This document shows, piece by piece, positions 56,901 through 62,517 of a DNA stretch of 64,000 nt. The notes under the pieces are model-generated. The model was not told the origin of the DNA, did no database searches, and saw nothing but the letters and a program-made list of their open reading frames with translations. Both the position numbers and the translations under genes were made by a program. The DNA is from Amnibacterium flavum (GTDB taxonomy: Bacteria; Actinomycetota; Actinomycetes; Actinomycetales; Microbacteriaceae). The stretch covers positions 124,001-188,000 of the forward strand of contig NZ_QEOP01000001.1 in NCBI RefSeq assembly GCF_003097495.1. Direction: 5' to 3'. Position 1 is the first letter of the stretch; every line of letters begins with the position of its first letter.

Positions 56901-57034
56901 GCGGAGAAGGCGGCGACACTGGCCACGATGTAGCGGCGGCGGCGGGTGCGCGTGCCGACTCGGGCCCGGGAGCCGCGCGCTCCGGTGATTCCAGCCCAGA
57001 GCTGGGTGGCGCGGGTTTCGCGTCGGCCGTTCAT
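53990..57034 (-). CDS. SipW-exported FN3-split RCC1 protein with two 7-bladed propellers
   Basis: 1014 residues from ATG 57034 (GGAGAGAACTCG upstream). Signal motif STGAYFTNQ (55-59). Fibronectin first half SSVSWTAPTLTGS, VYIAKRNSVNSF, TTSLTDTVGG. Fourteen blades follow; blades 1 (FALIGGQVYRWGT) and 8 (VARIDGKYYSWGR) are cysteine-free and open each propeller. The rest carry pairs such as TCALASDGVIGCWGDNTYGQ. Blade 4 of the first propeller has a longer loop in both this protein and 45813-48788. Return: C-x10-C-SL, YWYQVNYTLPGADTWVSPTA. Last gene of module A, 46 bases after the large SipW. Confidence 0.87.
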   Translation of the reverse strand: MNGRRETRATQLWAGITGARGSRARVGTRTRRRRYIVASVAAFSALTVVAIGSTGAYFTNQSVSAAQSGSAGALAAVTSLAATKSIDTNSGQTVSGQSSSVSWTAPTLTGSTGTNPVYIAKRNSVNSFALGAGATTLTTPTTTSLTDTVGGAPVGARQATQVATLRVAASTGDANTGSFALIGGQVYRWGTAKKDGTGITWATATTVTGPDFNSPILTPIPGFTEDIRQMAAGLDHLCALSVTGKVFCVGFNGSGQIGDGSTSGPTTAKEISYGALAGKTIISITAGDKFTCALASDGVIGCWGDNTYGQLGDGTTTNRLTPVAVIGTGVFATFKPNVIGASNYGMCAAKGPTYDAKLEPTYPGQNNRLACWGRNNWQQLGTTADSSAHGTPVDIADPNNVLQGVTKIVGGHAVYCVLNGDTTQANVACWGGGGLGMLGDGGTSLNPTPRAISAPPSGMVTGYSDVTVGYTVGCASKDAAFTCWGMNASGQLGIGTTGTGPFTPRNLTTMPGMTTGSINTLSVGPYSACASGTAGGLWCWGEGDGYGLGQGATTSDMTAPRAVIFNGARVLPGGSADLLAVNSGNEYQVARIDGKYYSWGRKLDDTVSAVPVELTGFPANVTKMAAGYYHACAINGTNSIWCVGNSANGKLGNTTAGTSSAATLVNDSAGVFTGKTLIDITAWDMGTCALASDGTIGCWGQNDVGQLGQPANSPASSNAPVAVVSTLFSVGSASKATKITSGWDTICVEAGPSGTRYIACWGSNFEYPLGAGVATSLANSATAIKITDPNNRFAAGVTALDAGRTTVCAVAASNSYTYCWGRAGDGQMGNASSATSATQTVTEAFTTAATDVSVAGLNVCATTATGPYCWGLRDSGGIGNGVTTAGYVVATAVVDSNSVLVGGSARMLSGGWGAMCMLATTGSLSCWGLNNLQALGQQNLNNTTNLANPSLVWSGTDPASPPISGVSTSCLDGALKTSSTTCSLVPGRTYWYQVNYTLPGADTWVSPTASAARS

Positions 57035-57080
57035 CGAGTTCTCTCCAGGGGTGCGTCGGGGTCTGGGGACGGGGCGGTGC

Positions 57081-58046
57081 TCAGCCACGACGTCCTCTCT
57101 GGGCGCGTCGCCTTCCGCGCTGGGACTGCGCACGGTGCGCGCGGCGGCGCTCCGACATCTCCTCGGAGTCCGTTGCGGCGACTTTCGCCGGACGGGCGGG
57201 TGAGACGCGGCGCGACTCGGTCGCCTCGCGCGCCGCGCGACGGCTGAGGGGCTGAGCCGGCGCCGCGATCGCGGGACTCGGACTCTGTTCGGCGCGATCC
57301 GGTGCGGGCTTCTCCACGATGTCGATGACGACGCGCACCTCCGGGAAGTCGCCGCGGCCGGGCTTGGTCGTGACGGAGTAGGTTCCGCTCAGCCGGCGAT
57401 CCGAGGCGAGGAGAACACGGGCGACCGCGCTGCGCATCGAGTCGACGAGGTCGAGGGTCTCCTGATGACTTCCCTCGTGCTTCTCCGACGCGACGGGCGC
57501 ATCGACCTTCGCAGCCTTCGCCGGGCGTTCCCGGCGGGGCCGTTCGGGCATCTCCTCCTCGGCGCGGCGGGAGGACGGTGCGGGCGCCTGCCCGGCCATC
57601 GGAATGAAGATGAGTCCGAGGATCATCGCGAGCACGCAGAGCCGGAGGGGCCAGCTCTGCAGCTGCATGATGAGCGTCGCCCAGATCCCGGTGAAGTGAT
57701 GGGCGACGACACCCACCACCTTGCCCGGGTCGACCGGGTCCGTATCGTTGAAGTCGTTCGCATCGCCGCGGAGGATGAGCCGACCATCGTCCTCGACGCT
57801 CACGATGCGGTGCGTGTACCGCTCGGAGTCGCCGTCCTTCACGGTCACGACCGTGCCGGCGACGAAGTCGCCCGACTGCGGGGGACGTATGGTGACGACG
57901 TCGCCGATGCCGTAGGTCGGAGCCATGGACAGACCATCGACCTCGACGACCGTGAGGTTCGAGGCGGTCACGATGATCGCGGGCAGCGCGAGCACGGCGA
58001 TCAGCACGCTGAGCAGCACCCAGCGCAGCAGGTTCAGCACTCGCAC
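57081..58046 (-). CDS. SipW-type signal peptidase, large form
   Basis: 321 residues from GTG 58046 (VRVLNLLRW; AAGGACACGACC before it). Ser40 (VDGLSMAPTYGIGD), His79 (RYTHRI), Asp95 (LRGDAN); membrane segments 8-27 and about 134-153. The C-terminal cytoplasmic part has TLDLVDSMRSAVARVLLASD and FPEVRVVIDIVEK, the patch shared with 48931-49911, and ends in an Arg-rich tail. It sits between the TasA-like gene (28-base gap) and the RCC1 gene. Confidence 0.9.
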   Translation of the reverse strand: MRVLNLLRWVLLSVLIAVLALPAIIVTASNLTVVEVDGLSMAPTYGIGDVVTIRPPQSGDFVAGTVVTVKDGDSERYTHRIVSVEDDGRLILRGDANDFNDTDPVDPGKVVGVVAHHFTGIWATLIMQLQSWPLRLCVLAMILGLIFIPMAGQAPAPSSRRAEEEMPERPRRERPAKAAKVDAPVASEKHEGSHQETLDLVDSMRSAVARVLLASDRRLSGTYSVTTKPGRGDFPEVRVVIDIVEKPAPDRAEQSPSPAIAAPAQPLSRRAAREATESRRVSPARPAKVAATDSEEMSERRRAHRAQSQRGRRRAQRGRRG

Positions 58047-58074
58047 GGTCGTGTCCTTCTGATGGTGGCCGCGC

Positions 58075-58884
58075 TCATGAGAACGACGCGTTCGGATCGG
58101 TCATCGAGATGCCGTTCTGGATGACCTTGGCGGTGATGGTGTAGTTGACGCTCGTGCTCTTCATCGAGTTCGGCGTGGTCGAGACGAGGAAGAATCGCAT
58201 CGCGAGATTCGCGCTGGTGCCGGCGGCGAGGGCGGTGCCCGTCGCCGAGACGGGGGTCGCCGCGTTCAACGCGACCGGGGTTCCCCAGGTCGTCCCGCCA
58301 TCCGTCGACAGCGCGACTCGTACGTACTGGGTCAGCGCCGAGACGGGGGTGGTGACCTGGTTGACGGTCAACGACCAGTCCGACGACACCGACCCGTCGT
58401 TCGAGAGCTGAATGGGAACGATGATCCCCTTCGCGGCACTGGTCGTGTCGTTCGCATCGGTCGTGCTGAGGGGGAGGAGTCCCGTCGCCGTCCAGGTCGG
58501 GCTGGGCGCCGAGCCGTTCTTGAGCGAGACCTTGACCGTCGCGGACGTCGAGGTGTTGGAGCCGATGGACGCCTGATTGGTGAAGTAGGCGCCGGTCGCG
58601 AAAACAGCGGTTCCGGTGAGGGTGGCGATGACGGCGATGACCGCGAGCACCCCGCGGGAGATCCCCTTGAGGGCTCGAGCGCGGATCGAGATGCGCGCAC
58701 GTGCCGGACCGGCGGCGGTCGTCACGCGACGCCGCCGGGGTGCGGGCACCTCGTCGACGATGCGGTGCCAGGCCCTGTCGAGCTCGTCGTCCTCGGCCGT
58801 GCGAGGAGCAGTGCTCGGCGCACCCTCGGCCCGCAGCCCCGAAGCGGCCCGGCGGCCTCGATTCGTTGTCATGACCGCACTCAT
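58075..58884 (-). CDS. SipW-dependent TasA-like protein with long cytoplasmic N-region (module A, second subunit)
   Basis: 269 residues. The start MSAVMTTNRG at 58884 overlaps the small-SipW stop (ATGA, 58881-58884), as its counterpart 50668 does. About 75 cytoplasmic residues precede a hydrophobic span (78-96) and FATGAYFTNQ (GAYFT 98-102). The exported domain includes LLPLSTTDANDTTSAAKGII, SSDWSLTVNQVTTP and ANLAMRFFLVSTTPNSMKST, ending IQNGISMTDPNASFS. Confidence 0.83.
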   Translation of the reverse strand: MSAVMTTNRGRRAASGLRAEGAPSTAPRTAEDDELDRAWHRIVDEVPAPRRRRVTTAAGPARARISIRARALKGISRGVLAVIAVIATLTGTAVFATGAYFTNQASIGSNTSTSATVKVSLKNGSAPSPTWTATGLLPLSTTDANDTTSAAKGIIVPIQLSNDGSVSSDWSLTVNQVTTPVSALTQYVRVALSTDGGTTWGTPVALNAATPVSATGTALAAGTSANLAMRFFLVSTTPNSMKSTSVNYTITAKVIQNGISMTDPNASFS

Positions 58885-59414
58885 CGGGCATGCACCTCCG
58901 CAGGAGCGGTGGCGAGCGCGACGGGCTCCCACTCCTCTTGATCTGCATCGTCGGAGCGGCGGCGCAACGGGAGCAGCGCCAGACCGAGGATCGTCACGAG
59001 CACGGAGAGACGCAGCGGCCACAGCTGGAGCTGGACGAGGATCGTTCCCCACGGCGGCGTCAGGATGTTCTGGACGGCGCCGAGGACGTCGTCGGGGTAG
59101 CGGGTCGAGACATCGACCGCAGGATTGGCATCGCCCTTGAGATGGATGCGCCCGTCCGCGTCGATCGAATCGATGCGATGCGTGTAGTACGACTGGTCGT
59201 CGCCGCGTACCGTCACGATCATGCCGGGGTGGAGTCCGTCTCCCGACAGCGGCCCGATGATGACCACGTCGCCGCGCTGGAGCACGGGCGCCATCGATCC
59301 GCCGTCGACGGTCACGACGGTGCGCTGGCCGGCGTAGATGTACCACGCGGGAGCGACGAGCGCGATCGTCAGGATCGTGACGGCGATCCAGCGAGCGGAA
59401 CTGAGGGCGCGAAT
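58881..59414 (-). CDS. SipW-type signal peptidase, small form, probable ATT start
   Basis: 178 residues if translation begins at ATT 59414 (IRALSSARW), preceded by AAGGAAACTCCG at ideal spacing. No ATG, GTG or TTG lies near, and this start puts Ser40 (VDGGSMAPVLQRGD), His79 (YYTHRI) and Asp95 (LKGDAN) exactly where the other four SipW proteins have them. Membrane segments 10-28 and about 134-152. ATT starts are rare (infC is the known example). An upstream GTG in the frame has a poorly spaced ribosome site. Translationally coupled to the next TasA-like gene. Confidence 0.85.
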   Translation of the reverse strand: MRALSSARWIAVTILTIALVAPAWYIYAGQRTVVTVDGGSMAPVLQRGDVVIIGPLSGDGLHPGMIVTVRGDDQSYYTHRIDSIDADGRIHLKGDANPAVDVSTRYPDDVLGAVQNILTPPWGTILVQLQLWPLRLSVLVTILGLALLPLRRRSDDADQEEWEPVALATAPAEVHAR

Positions 59415-59485
59415 CGGAGTTTCCTTGGTTCGGGTCCGAAGGACGGGTTCGGGTCGTGAGGGCTGTCGGGTTCGGGGCACTGCCT

Positions 59486-59516
59486 CGGGGAGGGACGCGC
59501 ACGGCGCCCCTCCCCG
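59486..59516 (-). terminator. Hairpin between module-A TasA-like gene and small SipW gene
   Basis: CGGGGAGGG (59486-59494) pairs with CCCCTCCCCG (59507-59516), six bases after the TasA-like stop. It occupies the same position as the eight-hairpin array of module B but is a single copy with a different loop. Confidence 0.7.
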
Positions 59517-59521
59517 ACGGA

Positions 59522-60223
59522 TCAGTGGATCTGCTCGGCGTTGGCCTTGAGCGTGTACTGCACCTTGACGTTCTGGTAGTCGTTCGTCGCCGACGTGTCG
59601 AGGTAGAAGCGGACGACCTTCGTCGAGGTCGCGGCAGCCGACAGCGTCGTGCTGGCGATCTCCTTGTTGCCCGCGGTCTGCGAGTCGGCGAGCGTGCGCG
59701 CGGTCTCCCACGTCACGGCCGTCGGGACGCCGTTGCCGTCGAACGCGGTGGGTGTTCCGAACTGGACGTAGATCTTGCTCCCGGCGTCGGTCGCGCTCGG
59801 CGAGCCCGATCCGGTGGTACCCGGCAGCGCGCTTCCGTCGGTCTTGGTGTAGACGAGCGAATCGATGTCACCGGTCCAGGTGAAGTCACCCGTTCCGACG
59901 TTCTTGACCGTGAACACCTTCATGGCGGGCTTGAGGTTGGTCAGGTCCGTCGAGGTGAACGGGGCCAGGTTCGTCAGCGAGAAGGTGGCGAGCGCGGACG
60001 CTGCGGTCTGCCCGTCGAAGAGTCCGAGCTTGATCGAGTTCGTGCTGACGGTGTTGGTCGCCACTGTCTGCTCGTCCGTGAAGTACGCGCTCGAGGTGAC
60101 GACGGCGCCGGCGACACCGGCGGTGACGACGAGAGCGGCGAGGCCGATCCCGAAGGTGCGCTTGCGGCTCTTGGCCGGCTTCTGGGACGAAACGGGGCGA
60201 CGGGTCGCCGCGGTTGCGGTCAT
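59522..60223 (-). CDS. SipW-dependent TasA-like protein (module A, first subunit)
   Basis: 233 residues from ATG 60223 (MTATAATRRP). Hydrophobic span 24-42, TSSAYFTDEQ (SAYFT 45-49). The beta-rich domain has SIKLGLFDGQT, LAPFTSTDLTNLKPAMKVFT, GTGDFTWTGDIDSLVYTKTD and ends VKVQYTLKANAEQIH. It heads module A (59522 down to 53990). The upstream 428 bases hold a dyad at 60379 and the terminators of the next TasA-like gene. Confidence 0.87.
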   Translation of the reverse strand: MTATAATRRPVSSQKPAKSRKRTFGIGLAALVVTAGVAGAVVTSSAYFTDEQTVATNTVSTNSIKLGLFDGQTAASALATFSLTNLAPFTSTDLTNLKPAMKVFTVKNVGTGDFTWTGDIDSLVYTKTDGSALPGTTGSGSPSATDAGSKIYVQFGTPTAFDGNGVPTAVTWETARTLADSQTAGNKEIASTTLSAAATSTKVVRFYLDTSATNDYQNVKVQYTLKANAEQIH

Positions 60224-60378
60224 GGGAGGATCTGCTTTCTGTTGTGCCTGGAGCATGCGACGGACGTCGACGCTTTCGTAGTTCGGGTGTCGGTCGCGCT
60301 ACGAAATGCAGGCCACCCTCGACAGCCAAGTCGCGACCCCACCTCGTGATGGACCGGGCCGCGACTCCTCCCCCGAAC

Positions 60379-60398
60379 CCTCAAGTTGACCTTGAAGG
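60379..60398 (-). promoter_or_regulatory. Imperfect dyad upstream of module A (TCAAG-N5-CTTGA)
   Basis: Minus strand CCTTCAAGGTCAACTTGAGG followed by GTTCGGGG. Same layout as 52302-52319, but 156 bases from the start codon. It could be an operator or the base of a leader hairpin; I cannot place a convincing -10. Confidence 0.5.
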
Positions 60399-60569
60399 AG
60401 CTGTCTGGATGCAATTTTCGGGCCGACGCGCGGTTCGGACGGAAGACACGCCGCCGATTTGATCTTTTTCTTTTCGCCGAATTCGCCGCCCGTGAGCCGC
60501 CTGAATATCGCCCCTCGCTATCAGGCCGAATAGAGACGACGCACGGTTCGCGACGCCGCGAAAAAGCCG

Positions 60570-60644
60570 ACATCCGGCGCAAATAATTGCGTCGGATGCC
60601 GGCCTATTCGGTTATCGGCGGGGACGTATCAGGCGTCCCCGCCG
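60570..60644 (-). terminator. Double-hairpin terminator of TasA-like gene 60652-61356
   Basis: Directly after the stop, CGGCGGGGACG/CGTCCCCGCCG (60616-60644) is followed on the transcribed strand by an ATCCG-CGCAA/TTGCG-CGGAT hairpin (about 60570-60600) with an AT-rich loop. Confidence 0.75.
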
Positions 60645-60651
60645 AGACGAC

Positions 60652-61356
60652 TCAGTGGATCTGCTCGGCGTTGACCTTGAGCGTGTAGGTCAGTTTCACG
60701 TTCTGGTAGTCGTTCGTCGCCGTGGGGTCCATGTAGAAGCGCACGACCTTCGTGGAGGTCACACCGGCCGCGAGGGTGGTGACCGCGATCTCCTTGTTGG
60801 TCGACACGAGGGCATCCGTCAGCGTGCGAGCGGTCTCCCAGGTGACGGCCGTCGGAACACCGGCCGACAGGGTCGTCGGCGTGCCGAACTGGACGTAGAT
60901 CTTGGCCTGGGCATCGGTCGCACTGGGCGAACCGCCGCCGACGACAGTGGTACTCGGGAGGGCGCTTCCATCGGTCTTGGTCAACGAGAAGGTGTCGATG
61001 TCGCCGGTCCAGGTGAAGTTTCCGGTGCCCACGTTCTTGACGGTGAACACCTTCATCGACGGCTTGAGCGCCGTCAGGTCGGCCGAGCTCGCGGGGGCGA
61101 GGTTCGCGAGCGAGAAGGACGTGAGCGCCGAAGCATCGGTTGCACCGTCGAAGAGGCCGACGGTGATGCTGTTCGTCTGCACCGTGTTCGTGGTGACGGT
61201 CTTCTCGTCGGTGAAGTAGGCGCTCGAGGTGACGACGGCCCCGGCGACACCGGCGGCGACGACGACACCTGCCAGGCCGAGCGCGAGGAAGCGCTGACGC
61301 CTACGGGCCGGGTCCACGCTCTGCGATTCGCGACGGCGGGTGGCGATTGCGGTCAT
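60652..61356 (-). CDS. SipW-dependent TasA-like protein (third SAYFTD-type subunit)
   Basis: 234 residues from ATG 61356 (MTAIATRRRE). TSSAYFTDEK at 43-52; domain SITVGLFDGATDASAL, LAPASSADLTALKPSMKVFT, GTGNFTWTGDIDTFSLTKTD, end VKLTYTLKVNAEQIH. It is closest to the first subunits of modules A and B but has no peptidase gene of its own. It follows 61442-62107 by 85 bases and precedes module A; it is probably processed by a small SipW. Confidence 0.87.
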   Translation of the reverse strand: MTAIATRRRESQSVDPARRRQRFLALGLAGVVVAAGVAGAVVTSSAYFTDEKTVTTNTVQTNSITVGLFDGATDASALTSFSLANLAPASSADLTALKPSMKVFTVKNVGTGNFTWTGDIDTFSLTKTDGSALPSTTVVGGGSPSATDAQAKIYVQFGTPTTLSAGVPTAVTWETARTLTDALVSTNKEIAVTTLAAGVTSTKVVRFYMDPTATNDYQNVKLTYTLKVNAEQIH

Positions 61357-61441
61357 GTTCGTGCTGCTCTCTCTCATGAAGGGTGATGACACGGAACACC
61401 GGTCGTCGGCGTCCCGCGGTCGGAATGTGTCGCGGAACCGA

Positions 61442-62107
61442 TCAGGGGATCTGGGCGGCGCTCGCGACGAGGTTGTAGACGGCGCTCTGGTTCTGCGTGC
61501 TCGCCGGTGCCGACGAGACGAGGCTCCCCTCGAACACGACCCGGATCGTCTGCCCCGCCTCGACCCGGGTCGCGGGCCCGGCAGTCGTCGACGAGAGGAC
61601 GTCGTCGTACATCGCCGCAGGGTTGCACAGAGCGCAGTCACCCACGAGACGAACCCAGGGGGCGAGGTCGCCGGTGTCCTGGGTGACCTGGGTGCGGAAC
61701 GAGATCTCGATCGGGAACGTCGTGATGTTGGTGAGGTCGACTGTCGTCAGCTCCTGCGGGATCGCACCGACGGTGGTCGACGACGTGCTGCTCCCCTGGA
61801 GCAGCGACCACGAGAGCAGCTCGCAGGTCCCGGACGTGGCTTCCGCGGCCTGGGCGCGCTGGCCGGGACTGATGCTCAGGGCCGAGGCGAGGATGAGCGC
61901 CAGCGAGACGCCGACAAGGGTGCGCGAGCGACCGGATCCGGTCCCCTTCCCTGAGCCCCTGCCGCGGCGCCGGATGAGCACGATGGCGAGCAGCAGCACG
62001 CCGAGCGCGATCGCAGCTCCTGCCACGACCACCCATGTCGACACGTCGACACCCGTCGTTCCGAGCCGGACATCGGTCGGTGTCAAAACGCAAGCCGTCG
62101 AATCCAC
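61442..62107 (-). CDS. Membrane protein with N-terminal sorting-signal-like segment, paralogue of 44578-45291
   Basis: 221 residues from GTG 62107 (VDSTACVLTPTD), preceded by AGGGGGCGCC. RLGTTGVDVSTW, a hydrophobic span and IRRRGRG resemble an LPXTG-type sorting signal placed at the N-terminus. A second span ends ISPGQRAQAAEAT, a likely ordinary signal-peptidase site. The outer domain has CELLSWSLLQ, LTTVDLTNITTFPIEISFRT and a CALC pair, matching 44578-45291 in layout. Like that gene it heads a TasA-like group. Function unknown; an anchor or assembly platform for the fibres is possible. Confidence 0.72.
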   Translation of the reverse strand: MDSTACVLTPTDVRLGTTGVDVSTWVVVAGAAIALGVLLLAIVLIRRRGRGSGKGTGSGRSRTLVGVSLALILASALSISPGQRAQAAEATSGTCELLSWSLLQGSSTSSTTVGAIPQELTTVDLTNITTFPIEISFRTQVTQDTGDLAPWVRLVGDCALCNPAAMYDDVLSSTTAGPATRVEAGQTIRVVFEGSLVSSAPASTQNQSAVYNLVASAAQIP

Positions 62108-62188
62108 GGCGCCCCCTAGAAAATCGCTGACGCGCGCGCCGAGAGGGTCCGAAACCGACGTCCCCCGATGCGCAGGGCTCCCCTGAAC

Positions 62189-62209
62189 CCTTCGATGACC
62201 ACTTGAAGG
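62189..62209 (-). promoter_or_regulatory. Dyad variant upstream of 61442-62107
   Basis: Minus strand CCTTCAAGTGGTCATCGAAG then GGGTTC, 82 bases before the GTG. It shares CCTTCAAG, the GA[A/G]GGGTTC end and overall spacing with the elements at 52302 and 60379. CCTTC/GAAGG still pair despite base changes. Confidence 0.45.
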
Positions 62210-62325
62210 TTGGTCACGGATTGCATCGTTCCCTGAGAAACCGGCCAGACCTCGCCGACACGCCGCAGAAACTCCCGACGACATATGCAGGGGATGCGCG
62301 GGGCGAAGGGAGAGGTTAACGAGAA

Positions 62326-62356
62326 GGGGGGAAGAACGCCCCCGCGTTCTTCCCCC
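62326..62356 (-). terminator. Terminator of the sensor kinase gene
   Basis: GGGGGGAAGAACG (left arm, ending 62338) pairs perfectly with CGTTCTTCCCCC (62345-62356), about 118 bases beyond the kinase stop. CCTTCTCGTT follows on the transcribed strand. Any transcript starting inside the kinase gene would have to pass it. Confidence 0.75.
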
Positions 62357-62455
62357 AGGTCCGCGAAATGCGACGGCGGACTCGTCTGTTTCCTGCGCCC
62401 CTACCCGAAGTGCGCGATCCAGGAGGAAGCTACCCGGCGTCCTCTGGTGATGACG

Positions 62456-62517
62456 AGTCTGGCGTGGGACGGATCAGTGGACCAATTCGGCCGTCGGCGC
62501 GATGTTCGCGCTGCGAA
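62456..62517 (-). promoter_or_regulatory. TTCG-N5-CGAA site inside the 3' end of the sensor kinase gene
   Basis: ATGTTCGCGCTGCGAACAT (62502-62520) is the most symmetrical copy of the motif. TTGGTC (62485-62480) and CAGACT (62461-62456) fall at the -35 and -10 positions. It overlaps the last codons of the kinase and the terminator at 62326 lies downstream, so it may be fortuitous. Confidence 0.35.

Noticed and set aside
30171-57034. Eukaryote-like RCC1 nucleotide-exchange function or horizontal transfer from eukaryotes
   Set aside because: The repeats are the cysteine-paired extracellular bacterial type, with export signals and the same base composition as the neighbours.
62108-62473. Additional small gene between 61442-62107 and the kinase
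   Set aside because: The open frames here lack ribosome sites and similarity to anything nearby; the region is explained by a terminator, a dyad and leader sequence.
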